DNA of 64,000 nt from PVC group bacterium. GTDB lineage: Bacteria > Verrucomicrobiota > Kiritimatiellia > CAIKKV01. The stretch lies in contig CAMDGM010000013.1 in the NCBI GenBank assembly GCA_945898015.1, forward strand, positions 18,532-82,531. The letters run 5' to 3'. The translations under genes and the position numbers were made by a program. Below the pieces are notes generated by a model. It saw only the letters and a program-made list of their open reading frames with translations. It made no database searches and had not been told where the DNA came from. This document shows positions 33,224 to 44,588 of the stretch, piece by piece (the stretch's first letter is position 1; every line of letters begins with the position of its first letter).

Positions 33224-34501
33224 ATGCTCGATATCAAGTTGCTTCGCGACAATCCGGACCTGATCCGTCAAGCCCTTGGAAAGCGCGGCGCCGACCCGGC
33301 GCTGGTGGAAGCTGCCATGGAGGCCGACACGCGCCGGCGCGCCCTGCTCAAGGAGACGGAGGCGTCGAAGAATCAGCTGAATGTGGTGTCCAAGGAAATT
33401 GGAAAGCTACGTCAGAGCGGGGTGGATACGGCGGCCCAGCAGGCGTCGATGCGCGCCCTGGGCGACCAGATTGCGGCTCTGGACGAGAAGGTGCGGGGGG
33501 TGGATCTGGAGCTTCGTCAGGCGATGTTGCGCATTCCCAACATGCCGCATGACAGCCTTCCGGTGGGGAAAGATGCCGCCGATAATGTCGTGGCCCGTGC
33601 CTGGGGGAGCGTCCGCGAGTTCAGCTTCACGCCGCGCGGCCATGTGGAGCTGGGCGAGAGCCTCGGCCTCTTCGATTTTACGCGCGCCACCAAGATGACC
33701 GGCGCGGGGTTCCCTCTTTATGTGGGCGCCGGCGCCCGGCTGGAGCGCGCCCTGATCAATTTCATGCTCGATCTGCACTGCCGGGAGCAGGGGTATCTTG
33801 AAATGTCCACCCCGTTTGTGGTCAATACGGCATCCATGATCGGCACCGGCCAATTGCCCAAGATGGCCGAGGATATGTATCATGTGAACGCCGATGACCT
33901 CTGGCTGATTCCCACGGCCGAGGTTCCGGTGACCAACTATTACCGCGACGAGGTTCTGACCGGGCCGTTGCCGGTGAAGTTGACCGCCTATACCCCCTGC
34001 TTCCGCCGCGAGGCGGGCGCGGCCGGCCGTGAAACGCGGGGGCTGATCCGGGTTCACCAGTTCGACAAGGTGGAGATGGTGAAATTTGCCGATCCTGCGA
34101 CCTCGTACCAGGAGCTGGAGACGCTGGTGGCCGATGCGGAAGCCGTGCTGCAGCGGCTCGGCCTTCCCTACCGGGTGCTTTCCTTGTGCACGGGCGACAT
34201 CAGTTTTGCGGCCGCCAAATGTTACGACATCGAGCTTTGGGCGCCGGGCCAGAAGGCCTGGCTGGAGGTGTCCTCCTGCAGCAACTTCGAGTCGTTCCAG
34301 GCGCGCCGCGCCAACATCCGGTATCGGCGGGCGGACGGCAAGACGGATTTCCTTCACACGCTCAACGGGTCCGGTGTGGCGCTGGCCCGGCTGGTGGTGG
34401 CGATCCTGGAAAACTACCAGGAGGCGGACGGCAGCATCACCCTGCCCGAAGCCCTCGTGCCCTATATGGACGGCCTCCGGAAAATCGAACGCCGGCCATG
34501 A
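33224..34501 (+). CDS. serS: Serine-tRNA ligase
   Basis: Class II aminoacyl-tRNA synthetase of 425 residues that charges tRNA-Ser (and tRNA-Sec). The start at 33224 gives the canonical MLDIKLLRDNPDLIRQAL; the longer frame upstream is not used. The N-terminal coiled-coil arm (about 25-105) grips the tRNA. Motif 2 is FRREAGAAGRETRGLIRVHQF and motif 3 is NGSGVALARLVVAILENYQ. GGGGAG lies eight bases upstream. Its stop overlaps the next gene (ATGA), which is unusual for a tRNA synthetase followed by a secondary-metabolism-type gene. Confidence 0.97.
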   Translation: MLDIKLLRDNPDLIRQALGKRGADPALVEAAMEADTRRRALLKETEASKNQLNVVSKEIGKLRQSGVDTAAQQASMRALGDQIAALDEKVRGVDLELRQAMLRIPNMPHDSLPVGKDAADNVVARAWGSVREFSFTPRGHVELGESLGLFDFTRATKMTGAGFPLYVGAGARLERALINFMLDLHCREQGYLEMSTPFVVNTASMIGTGQLPKMAEDMYHVNADDLWLIPTAEVPVTNYYRDEVLTGPLPVKLTAYTPCFRREAGAAGRETRGLIRVHQFDKVEMVKFADPATSYQELETLVADAEAVLQRLGLPYRVLSLCTGDISFAAAKCYDIELWAPGQKAWLEVSSCSNFESFQARRANIRYRRADGKTDFLHTLNGSGVALARLVVAILENYQEADGSITLPEALVPYMDGLRKIERRP

Positions 34502-35676
34502 CTCTGTTCGAAAAAGCAGCCCGTGTCTTTCCGGGGCGCACCGATTCCGCCACGGGCTGCCGGGTGCTCCGCCTGGCCACCCGTAGTCAGCCGCCGACCG
34601 GCTTCGAAAAAGTCGATGTCTGGCGCACGTTTTATCATCAGCACAACCCCTTTCTGGATGGCGGGCGCCGGGTGGTGGTTCGGAGCGGGGCCCAGGAGGC
34701 GCGGCGCTGGCGCGATGTGGCGTTCGATTTGGAAACAGGCGCTTGCGCCGAACTGGCCTGCGGATCGCCGGTCGCCACGATCGTCGAAGTCAGCCCGGGC
34801 GGCTTGGCCGCGAGGATTGAGAGGACGCCTGGCTCCACACCCGGATCCAACGTTATCCTGGCCGACGTGGACACGGGAAAGACGTTGAACAGGCTCGATA
34901 CTCCAGATTGGCTGGTTCCGCAAATCAAGTTCCTGGACGACCGGACACTGTGCGTGGGCGTGCGGCAGGGAAAGCCGTATGACGAGCCGTGCCGGTCGCG
35001 TTTTTACGTGCTCGACGCCTCCGGTGCGCCGCCCCGGCTGGTGCTGGAAGAAGAGGGGTTCTTCTGCAACCATATGATGCCCCGGCCCGGGCATCCTGAC
35101 CAGTATTCCTACGACCGGTGGCCCACCCCAAAAAAACAGATTTCCGTGATCACCCGGCTTCGCACTCGCGACGGGTCCCGGGATTGGGTGGTTCCGCTGG
35201 CCGCCGATGCGGTCCCGTGCGGTCCCATCTGGGGCGGCCAGCGCGATCATTATCTCTGGTCCGCGGACGGGCGGCATATTGTCAGTTATTTTTCGACCGG
35301 CCCGGAAGGATTGCCGGATCATTATGATTTTGTCTGGTGGCTCAACCGGTGGGACGTCGAAACCGGCCGGGATACCGCAGTATTGTATCCGCCGGAACGA
35401 TGGGGGTGTAATTTTGCGATCACGCCCGATGGCCGGTACGTGGTCTCGGCGGGCGGGCGCGGGCATCAATTCTTGTATCGGGTGGATTTGACCCGGCTGG
35501 AAGCGGGGTGGAACGAGCAGACGCTGTGCGCGTATCCCTATTCGGAGGAATCCGGCCTCAACCATGGTTCGCCTCACATGCCCCACGTATTGCCGGATGG
35601 CAGCGGGGTGGTCTTCTGCGCGGGTTGGCCGGGACCTGACGATGGCGCGTATTTGGTAGAGATGCCCGCGGAATAA
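34498..35676 (+). CDS. Beta-propeller protein, oligogalacturonate-lyase-like
   Basis: Protein of 392 residues without a signal peptide, so probably cytoplasmic. It has repeating WD/propeller-type blades (for example FLDGGRRVVVRSG, FCNHMMPRPGHPDQYSYD, LWSADGRHIVSYF, FAITPDGRYVVSAGG). The C-terminal NHGSPHMPHVLPDGSGVVFCA and the His-rich blades resemble oligogalacturonate lyase (PL22), which uses several histidines to bind manganese. The identification is by pattern, not certain; it could be another propeller enzyme. The upstream open frame overlaps serS in another frame; the ATGA overlap is the likely start, and translation is probably coupled to serS. Confidence 0.75.
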   Translation: MTLFEKAARVFPGRTDSATGCRVLRLATRSQPPTGFEKVDVWRTFYHQHNPFLDGGRRVVVRSGAQEARRWRDVAFDLETGACAELACGSPVATIVEVSPGGLAARIERTPGSTPGSNVILADVDTGKTLNRLDTPDWLVPQIKFLDDRTLCVGVRQGKPYDEPCRSRFYVLDASGAPPRLVLEEEGFFCNHMMPRPGHPDQYSYDRWPTPKKQISVITRLRTRDGSRDWVVPLAADAVPCGPIWGGQRDHYLWSADGRHIVSYFSTGPEGLPDHYDFVWWLNRWDVETGRDTAVLYPPERWGCNFAITPDGRYVVSAGGRGHQFLYRVDLTRLEAGWNEQTLCAYPYSEESGLNHGSPHMPHVLPDGSGVVFCAGWPGPDDGAYLVEMPAE

Positions 35677-35687
35677 GGATTGTTTTC

Positions 35688-37121
35688 ATGAAGACGCGTT
35701 CCCAGTCCCTGGGGGTCGCCGTCCGGACTGCGGTCCGGCGTCTGGCTTTGTTTGAGTCCGAGCGCCCGCTTTTGACAGCTGTTTCCGGGGGCGCCGATTC
35801 CATGGCGCTGTTGCTGGCCTTGGCCGACCTGGCCCCGCGCGGCCGGGTTTCCCTGGCGGCGGTGCATGTCCATCATGGTATTCGCGGGGTTGAGGCGGAC
35901 CGGGATGCCGCCTTTGTCCGGGCCCGGTGCAAGAAACTGGGTATTCCGCTCCTGGAAGGCCGGTTTGATGTGCCGGCTTCGGCCAAGGCACGCGGTATTT
36001 CACTCGAAATGGCGGCCCGGGAGGTGCGGTATGCCTTTTTCCGCACGGCGCTGGACCGGATCGGCGGATCAGCGGTGGCCACGGCCCATACGGCTGATGA
36101 CCAGGCCGAAACGGTGCTCCTCAAGCTGTTGCGCGGAGCCGGACCCCGCGGGCTTGGTGGCATGGCCCCCTGCGCCGTGGCGCTTGGCGTGCCGGTTGTC
36201 CGGCCCTTGCTGGAGGTCCGCCGGTCAAGCGTCGAGGCGTTTTTGACAGCCCGAGGCGAGCCGTGGCGGGAGGACCAGACCAACCGGGATGTGGCCCTGT
36301 TGAGAAACCGGGTGCGCCATGAGCTGCTGCCGCTGCTCGAGACGCGGTTTAATCCCCGGATCCGGGAAAGCCTGATGCGGACCGCTTCGATTTTGAGGGA
36401 TGAGGAAGACTGGCTGCAGCCGCTGGCGGAACAGGAGCTGGCCGCGGCCCTGGACCGGGGAGCGCCGGGCAAGCTGAAAACGGCTGGCCTGAAAAAAGCG
36501 CCCCCGGCGTTATGCCGCCGGGTTATTCGCGCCTGGCTGATGCGGCAGGGCTTGCCGGAGGAATTGCTGGATTTCGATCTGGTCGAGCGGCTGGAGCGTC
36601 TGCTGAAACGCCCGGCCGGGACGGGGGTGGTGGATGCCGGCGGCGGGCTGCGGGTGGTGTCGGAGTATGGCCGGTGGCGCGTGGCGCCGGAGGAGGCGGT
36701 TCCCCGGCCCGCCTGTCCGGAGACCGGCCTTCCCGTTCCGGGCGAAACCGAGTTGCCCGAGTGGGGCGTTCGCATCCGGATTTCCCGGGCAACCGGGTAT
36801 GAGCGTGTTCCGGCTCCCGGACTGGGCCGGATTCCCTGCCAGGCCTGGCTGGATGCCCGGGTCCTGGATCGGGGCGGGTTGCGGGTTCGGCCCTGGCGGC
36901 CGGGCGATCGCCTGGCGTTTCCGGGCGGGACCCGGAAATTGCAGGATCTGTTCACGGATGCCAAGGTGCCCCGCGAGGCGCGGGCGTCGGTTCCGGTGTT
37001 CCTGTGCGGCGAGGACATTGTCTGGATCGCGGGCGGCCCCCTGTCGGCGGCTTGGACGGTTCCGTCGAAGACGTCGCCCTCCCTGCATGTGGAGATTGAG
37101 CCGGGGTCGATCCGGGGTTGA
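35688..37121 (+). CDS. tilS: tRNA(Ile)-lysidine synthase
   Basis: ATP-dependent enzyme of 477 residues that converts C34 of the AUA-reading tRNA-Ile to lysidine, an essential step in most bacteria. The PP-loop is VSGGADSMALLL (about 32-43). HVHHGIRG and HTADDQAETVLL are the conserved substrate and nucleotide motifs. The TilS C-terminal domain is present (VRPWRPGDRLAFPGGTRKLQDLF). It precedes ftsH, an arrangement common in many bacteria, but with its own 100-base gap and a promoter for ftsH. Confidence 0.95.
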   Translation: MKTRSQSLGVAVRTAVRRLALFESERPLLTAVSGGADSMALLLALADLAPRGRVSLAAVHVHHGIRGVEADRDAAFVRARCKKLGIPLLEGRFDVPASAKARGISLEMAAREVRYAFFRTALDRIGGSAVATAHTADDQAETVLLKLLRGAGPRGLGGMAPCAVALGVPVVRPLLEVRRSSVEAFLTARGEPWREDQTNRDVALLRNRVRHELLPLLETRFNPRIRESLMRTASILRDEEDWLQPLAEQELAAALDRGAPGKLKTAGLKKAPPALCRRVIRAWLMRQGLPEELLDFDLVERLERLLKRPAGTGVVDAGGGLRVVSEYGRWRVAPEEAVPRPACPETGLPVPGETELPEWGVRIRISRATGYERVPAPGLGRIPCQAWLDARVLDRGGLRVRPWRPGDRLAFPGGTRKLQDLFTDAKVPREARASVPVFLCGEDIVWIAGGPLSAAWTVPSKTSPSLHVEIEPGSIRG

Positions 37122-37159
37122 TGGATCCTGGATATTCTTCTTAATGAGGGATGAGAGTA

Positions 37160-37189
37160 TTGCGTTTTGAGGCCGTGGCGGTGTACAAT
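37160..37189 (+). promoter_or_regulatory. Promoter of the ftsH operon
   Basis: TTGCGT, 18 bases, TACAAT, 32 bases before the ftsH start. The only gap of 100 bases before a chain of ten genes. Confidence 0.55.
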
Positions 37190-37221
37190 GTCGCCTCACC
37201 ATAGAAAGCAGGCGTGATGGC

Positions 37222-39131
<1,910 letters not shown>

Positions 39132-39132
<1 letters not shown>

Positions 39133-39995
39133 TGGCGGTGAGGATTCCGGTGGAGCCGGTGGTGTGGCAGTGTGGGGACCGGATGTGGACCCTCCGGGCC
39201 CGGCCGCTGGTCATGGGCATCCTCAATGTGACGCCGGATTCTTTTTCCGATGGAGGCCTTTATGCCTCCGAGGAGGAGGCCGTGGCCCGCGGCCTGGCGT
39301 TGATGGGCGAGGGCGCCGACCTGGTGGATGTGGGCGGGGAATCCACCCGCCCCGGCGCCGCCCCGGTGACCCCGGCTCAAGAATTAGCGCGGGTGATCCC
39401 GGTGATCCGGCGGCTGGCGGCGGCGGGGGCGGCGGTTTCGGTGGATACCCGCCATGCGGCGGTGGCTGCCGAAGCGGTGGCGGCTGGCGCGTGTGTGATC
39501 AATGATGTTGCCGGGTGCCAGGATCCGGACATGGCGCAGGTGGCCCGGCGCTCGGGCGCCGGCGTGGTGGTCATGCACATGAAGGGGGACCCCCGCACCA
39601 TGCAGGCCCTGGCCGACTACGGGGATGTGGTGGAGGAGGTTGCCGGCTGGCTGGAAGAACGGGTGGCGGCCTTGATCGCATCGGGGATCCGGGCGGAAGC
39701 CCTGGCGGTGGATCCGGGCTTTGGGTTCGCCAAAAATCCGGAGCAGAACCGGGCGCTTTTGGCGGGCCTGGAACGGCTCATGCGTGGCGGCCGTCCCGTA
39801 TTGGCGGGCCTGTCGCGCAAGAGCTGGCTGGGGTTGATCACGGGCCGGCCAGTGCGGGAGCGGGGCGCCGCAAGCCTGGCGGCGCTGTGTGCGGCGGTGT
39901 GGAATGGGGCGCGGATTGTGCGGGTGCATGATGTGCGCGAATCGGTGGATGCGGTCAAGGTGCTGGCGGCCCTGGCCGAAGGAACGGGGCTATGA
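39132..39995 (+). CDS. folP: Dihydropteroate synthase
   Basis: Folate-pathway TIM-barrel enzyme of 287 residues joining p-aminobenzoate to the pterin pyrophosphate. MGILNVTPDSFSDGG and DVGGESTRPGA are the two signature motifs, and LAGLSRKSWLG the third. It starts with GTG sharing one base with the ftsH stop; another GTG at 39138 is possible. The sulfonamide target. ATGA overlap with cdaA downstream. Confidence 0.96.
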
Positions 39996-40852
39996 TCTGG
40001 TGGGAACGCTTGACGCTGCCCGGGTTGGGGGGGATGGTGGAGATCCTCATCCTTTCAATCCTGTTCTATTTTGTGATCCGGTTTTTCCGGGGCACGCCCG
40101 GCGCCCACGTGCTTTTTGGCCTGATCGGTCTGGTGACGTCGCTGATTGTCGTGACGCGTGTGGCCGAGCTGGAAGCGCTCAACTGGATGCTGCGCCAGCT
40201 GTCCGTCTATGTGGCGCTGGCGCTGCTTGTCATTTTCCAGCCCGAGGTCCGGCGCGCTCTGGCGGAATTGGGCCGGCGTCATTTTGTGTGGGATGAAACC
40301 GATGCCCAGTACGTGTGCAACCAGATTGTCCGCGCGGTCGAAGAGCTGGCCCGCCAGCGGATTGGCGCCCTGATTGCCATCGAGCGGGACATCGGCACCC
40401 GGGCCGTTCAGGATACCGGAGTGAAGCTGGACGCCCGTGTTTCGGCCGAGTTGCTGGCGACCCTGTTCACGCCCAAGGCCCCGCTTCATGATGGCGGCGT
40501 GGTCCTGTCCGGAGCTCGTGTGGTGGCGGCGGGGTGCATGTTCCCGTTGACGCAGCGCATGGATATCGGGCATGAGCTGGGCACCCGTCACCGGGCGGCC
40601 ATCGGGTTGAGCGAGGAGACGGATGCCGTGTGCATTGTGGTATCCGAGGGGACGGGCATTATGTCATTCTGCATTCGCGGCCGGATGTCCCGGAACCTGG
40701 ATGGCGAGGGGTTGCGGAAGCTGTTGATTGGCGTCCTGATGCGGCCCCGGCGGGAAGCGCTTTGGGGGCGCCTGTGGCCGTTTGGCCGGCGGGGAGCCCG
40801 GGGCCTGATTCCGTCGCCGGCGAAAGAGCCGGGGAAAGGACCGGGAGGGTGA
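39992..40852 (+). CDS. cdaA: Membrane diadenylate cyclase (CdaA type) with DGG variant
   Basis: Makes cyclic di-AMP from two ATP at the inner membrane. Three N-terminal helices (about 15-90) precede the DisA_N domain. The RHR motif is intact (Arg199-His-Arg201 in GTRHRAA), but the DGA motif reads Asp167-Gly168-Gly169 (PLHDGGVV). The alanine normally contacts ATP, so a glycine is a conservative but unusual change. Length (286) is typical of CdaA. It is followed by a YbbR-like gene as in Firmicutes, where CdaR controls CdaA; the usual third gene, glmM, is absent here. Confidence 0.9.
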   Translation: MIWWERLTLPGLGGMVEILILSILFYFVIRFFRGTPGAHVLFGLIGLVTSLIVVTRVAELEALNWMLRQLSVYVALALLVIFQPEVRRALAELGRRHFVWDETDAQYVCNQIVRAVEELARQRIGALIAIERDIGTRAVQDTGVKLDARVSAELLATLFTPKAPLHDGGVVLSGARVVAAGCMFPLTQRMDIGHELGTRHRAAIGLSEETDAVCIVVSEGTGIMSFCIRGRMSRNLDGEGLRKLLIGVLMRPRREALWGRLWPFGRRGARGLIPSPAKEPGKGPGG

Positions 40853-40855
40853 ACC

Positions 40856-41326
40856 ATGGATGAGGCACCAAACCGCGGCCGTCACGTCATGAGCAAGCTG
40901 GGCTTGAAGTTCCTGGCCCTGTTGCTGGGGGCCATGGCCTGGTACCTGATCCAGGACGCGATCCGGATCGAATCCGCCCAGCGCAAGGCGACCCGGGAGC
41001 CCAAGGCCCAGAAGGGGGTGGCCACGTCCGTGCTTCATCTTCAAAATCAGCCGATTCTGGTGTTGTCCCGGCCGGGCGTGTGGGAGTGGTTTTTGGATCC
41101 TCCGATGGCGGCGTCGGTCTGGATCGAAGGCCCGGCGTCTGAATTGGACCGGGTGGAAGTCGCCGCGGTGCGGTTGTTTGTGGATGGCAGTGTGATCACC
41201 CATCCGGGGGAATACGCCATGCTGCCCGTCCGGGTTCATCTTCCTGCGGATTTGCGGCTGAAAGTGGAAACGGATCCGGTGCTGGTTCGGGTGGCGGTCA
41301 AGCCGGCATTGAAAGGCGGACCATGA
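40856..41326 (+). CDS. YbbR/CdaR-like membrane-anchored protein
   Basis: Protein of 156 residues with one N-terminal helix (about 15-34, LGLKFLALLLGAMAWYLIQ) and an extracytoplasmic region containing one YbbR-type beta domain (VWIEGPASELDRVEV and later YAMLPVRVHLP). Firmicute CdaR has four YbbR domains, so this is a short form. It lies three bases after cdaA and probably modulates it. ATGA overlap with the TPR gene downstream. Confidence 0.78.
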   Translation: MDEAPNRGRHVMSKLGLKFLALLLGAMAWYLIQDAIRIESAQRKATREPKAQKGVATSVLHLQNQPILVLSRPGVWEWFLDPPMAASVWIEGPASELDRVEVAAVRLFVDGSVITHPGEYAMLPVRVHLPADLRLKVETDPVLVRVAVKPALKGGP

Positions 41327-41922
41327 AATCAGGGCATAGACTAGCAGTCGGAGCCGTGGCGTTGTTCGTGTTGGCATCGTCGGTGGCGTGGGCCCAGAAT
41401 CCGCCGTCCACGGAAGAGGCGAAGACGGCGCCCGCCGCGATTCGGGAGATCCGGATTTTATTTGCCCAGGGGCGTTGGGGGCAGGCGGTTGCGGCCTTGC
41501 GCGCCGGGGAGAAGGCCTGGCCGGGAAGCGAAGACCTCCAGTTCATGAGCGCCTCGGTGGCCATGGATTCGGGCGATTACGGCACGGCGTTCCGGCTATA
41601 TGGAGTACTGCTGGAAAAATATCCGGACAACGCGGGATTGAAAAACAACCTTGCCTGGTTGCGCGTGAAGGCGGTGGATCCGGCCATTCACGATCTGGAT
41701 CGGGCTCTTCAAGAGGCGCAGGAGGCCGTGATGACGGCGGCCCATGACTATAATGTCTGGAATACGCTGGGTGAAGTTTATCTGGCCCGGGGGGATGCCA
41801 TGCGGGCCATGCGACTGGCGGTCCTGGCGCGGGACCTGGCCGCCCTGGCGGGCGAACCGGATCTGAGGGTTTACCAGGATTTGGTGCAGCGCTGCGAAGT
41901 CGAGCCGGCGGCGGGCCGGTAG
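41323..41922 (+). CDS. Exported TPR-repeat protein
   Basis: Periplasmic or lipid-free envelope protein of 199 residues. Signal peptide to WAQN (about 26). Helical pairs of TPR type follow: AVAALRAGEKAWPGSEDLQFM, AFRLYGVLLEKYPDNAGLK and a last unit with NVWNTLGEVYLARGDAMRA. It would serve as a scaffold for another protein. It sits between the c-di-AMP genes and ftsK in the operon, so a part in envelope or division complexes is plausible. Confidence 0.75.
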   Translation: MKSGHRLAVGAVALFVLASSVAWAQNPPSTEEAKTAPAAIREIRILFAQGRWGQAVAALRAGEKAWPGSEDLQFMSASVAMDSGDYGTAFRLYGVLLEKYPDNAGLKNNLAWLRVKAVDPAIHDLDRALQEAQEAVMTAAHDYNVWNTLGEVYLARGDAMRAMRLAVLARDLAALAGEPDLRVYQDLVQRCEVEPAAGR

Positions 41923-41939
41923 CGAAGGAATGGTCGGAT

Positions 41940-44585
41940 ATGGCTAAAAAAGATGCAGGGGATCAGCCGGCGCCGCGGGGAGGACACCGTGAAGTGTGGG
42001 GCATTGCCCTTCTGGCCGCCTGGTTTTTTCTTTCGTTGAGCCTGTTTTCCTATGACTGGGGCGATATCGGCTATTTGGCAGCACCCCCCCATGAACCGCC
42101 CGGAAATTTTATTGGTCCGGTCGGGGCCTGGGCGGCTTACGGCCTGTTTTTCCTGGCGGGCATCCTGGCGTACACGCTTCCTGTTCTGGCGCTGGCCTTC
42201 GGCATCCTGTTGTGGGTGAAGCAGGAATTGTTTCTCCGGTTTCGTTTTTTCTGGTCGCTCATGATGCTGCTTTCGCTCATGGTGTTTGTGGAGTTGACCC
42301 CGGATTGGTGGCGGTGGTTGACGCGCCCGGACCGGCTCAACATTGTCAATGCGCCCGGGGGCGTGCCCGGTCATTATTTTACCCAGAAGGTGCTGATCCA
42401 TTATCTGGGGTCGATGGGGACGCTGATCCTGGCCTTGGCGGTGTTCGGGATTTCGGCCGTGCTGGTGTTTGGCCGGCAGCGGATTGTCGCCGTCCTGCGG
42501 GTCGGGTCCGGCGCCATCGGGGCCGCCTGGCAGCGCGTGATGGACCGTGTGGCCGCGCGTCATTCGGCAACCCTGGAAGGCGCCGATTCGGAGCCATCCC
42601 GGCCGCCTCGCTATGCACCGGCGGCGCCGGCGCCCGAACCCCGGCTCCGCGCCCGGCCGGCCGAGAAGGCCGAGAAAAACTCCCGCAAGAACGTGGAGGT
42701 CGAGCCGGAGCCGGCGGAGCCCGCGTCTCCGGTGATCATCCATGTTGAGCCGCCGGAAGATCCCATTCCCATTGCCCCGGTGGTGCCGCCGGGCCGGGAG
42801 GAGCCGGCGCTGGTTCCGCCTGCGGTTGACCCGCCGATACGCGAGCGCAAGGTGGCGGCCGCCAGGCCCAGTGCTCCGGCGGTCAGCCTGGAGCCGCCGG
42901 CTCCCCTGCCGATAGCGGGCGGGTCCCGGTATCCGGATTACCAGCTTCCGCCGCTGAGCCTTCTCAAGGGTCTTGAAAACGGAGCGCCGATCGCGCTCGA
43001 GTCGGACGAGGCCATCACCGGCAAGGTGATTGTGGAAACGCTGGCCGAGTTCGGCCTCGAGGTGCAGGTCGTCAATGTCGAGCGGGGCCCGGTGGTGACC
43101 TGTTTCGAGCTTCTGCCCGCCGCGGGCGTGAAGGTGGAGAAAATTGCGGGGCTCAGCAACAACCTGGCGCTATCCCTCAAGGCCAAGAGCGTCCGCGTGC
43201 AGGCGCCCATTCCCGGCAAGGGCGTGGTGGGCGTGGAGGTGCCCAACACGACGGCCAGCGTGGTTCATTTGCGCGACATGCTGGAGAGTCCGGCCTGGCG
43301 GCACAGCAAGGCCCAGATTCCGCTCGTGCTCGGCAAGGATGTGGGCGGCAACGACCTGATTGCCGATTTGGCGGCCATGCCCCACCTGCTTATCGCCGGA
43401 ACCACAGGTTCCGGAAAAACCGTGTGCATGAATTCGATCCTGGCCGGGCTGCTGATGTCCCGGACGCCGGACCAGCTCCAGTTGGTGCTGGTGGACCCCA
43501 AGATCGTGGAATTCACGTCGTATAAGCGCCTGCCGCACCTGGTGGGAAACCTGAAGGAGGTCATCACCGATCCCAAGAAGGTTTACGGGGCCTTGAAGTG
43601 GGCTATTTCGGAGATGGGCCGCCGGTATAAGCTCTTTGCCAAGGCCAATGTCCGGAATATCCAGAGCTATAACAGCCGGCCTAAAACGCAACAGCCGGAC
43701 CTCTTCGGCGGCGAGGCGCCGCCCGTGCCCTCCCTGGACTCGCAACTGCCGTATGTTGTGATTGTCGTGGACGAGCTGGCCGATCTCATGATGACCAGCG
43801 CGAAGGAGGTGGAAGGCCAGATCACGCGGCTCGCCCAGCTTTCCCGCGCCACCGGCATCCACATGATCCTGGCCACCCAGCGCCCGTCGGTCGATGTGAT
43901 TACCGGCGTCATCAAGGCCAATTTCCCGGCCCGGATCGCGTTCCAGGTCGCCCAGAAGGTGGACAGCAAAACGATTCTCGACGCCATGGGCGCGGACAAG
44001 CTTCTGGGGCGCGGGGATATGCTGTTCATTCCGCCGGGAACGGGCAAGGCGATTCGCGCGCAGGGCTGCATGACCAGCGACGAGGATATCTGCCGGATCA
44101 CCGACTTCATCAAAAAACAGTGCCCCATGCCCGAGCCCGAAGACGAGCCGCCTCCGGTCCGGCCGGTGCGGAGCGGCATGTCGAATCCCTCGCTGCCGGT
44201 TCCGGACTCGGCGCCCGGCCCGGAGGGAGCGGAGGAGTCCGGGTCCGAACCGGGTTCATTCGGGGACGCGGCGCCCCGGCCCGGCCCGGTTGCGACGGCC
44301 ACGTTGCCGTCGTTTGAAGAGATGATGGAGAGCGGCGGCGGGGATGCGGACGAGGACCTGGTGGAGCAGTCCATGCAGATCATCCGCGAAACGAGGCGGG
44401 CCTCCACGTCCGCGCTTCAGCGGCGGTTGAAAATCGGATACACCCGCGCGGCCCGCATCATGGACCTGTTGGAGAATCGCGGCCTGGTGGGTCCGCCGCG
44501 CGGATCCGAGGCCCGTGAAATCTTGATGGACCTGGACGGAGACCTCGTGAACAGGGAGGGAACTGGCAATGACTCGGAGGCATAA
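41940..44585 (+). CDS. ftsK: DNA translocase FtsK/SpoIIIE
   Basis: Septal DNA pump of 881 residues that clears chromosome DNA during division. Four N-terminal membrane helices (to about 180) are followed by a Pro/Ala/Glu-rich linker (180-330) and the RecA-like motor. Walker A GTTGSGKT is near 487-494 and VIVVDELADLMM is Walker B. The C-terminal winged-helix gamma domain (TSALQRRLKIGYTRAARIMD) recognises KOPS-type sites. It ends three bases before a RodZ-like gene. Confidence 0.95.
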   Translation: MAKKDAGDQPAPRGGHREVWGIALLAAWFFLSLSLFSYDWGDIGYLAAPPHEPPGNFIGPVGAWAAYGLFFLAGILAYTLPVLALAFGILLWVKQELFLRFRFFWSLMMLLSLMVFVELTPDWWRWLTRPDRLNIVNAPGGVPGHYFTQKVLIHYLGSMGTLILALAVFGISAVLVFGRQRIVAVLRVGSGAIGAAWQRVMDRVAARHSATLEGADSEPSRPPRYAPAAPAPEPRLRARPAEKAEKNSRKNVEVEPEPAEPASPVIIHVEPPEDPIPIAPVVPPGREEPALVPPAVDPPIRERKVAAARPSAPAVSLEPPAPLPIAGGSRYPDYQLPPLSLLKGLENGAPIALESDEAITGKVIVETLAEFGLEVQVVNVERGPVVTCFELLPAAGVKVEKIAGLSNNLALSLKAKSVRVQAPIPGKGVVGVEVPNTTASVVHLRDMLESPAWRHSKAQIPLVLGKDVGGNDLIADLAAMPHLLIAGTTGSGKTVCMNSILAGLLMSRTPDQLQLVLVDPKIVEFTSYKRLPHLVGNLKEVITDPKKVYGALKWAISEMGRRYKLFAKANVRNIQSYNSRPKTQQPDLFGGEAPPVPSLDSQLPYVVIVVDELADLMMTSAKEVEGQITRLAQLSRATGIHMILATQRPSVDVITGVIKANFPARIAFQVAQKVDSKTILDAMGADKLLGRGDMLFIPPGTGKAIRAQGCMTSDEDICRITDFIKKQCPMPEPEDEPPPVRPVRSGMSNPSLPVPDSAPGPEGAEESGSEPGSFGDAAPRPGPVATATLPSFEEMMESGGGDADEDLVEQSMQIIRETRRASTSALQRRLKIGYTRAARIMDLLENRGLVGPPRGSEAREILMDLDGDLVNREGTGNDSEA

Positions 44586-44588
44586 TCC

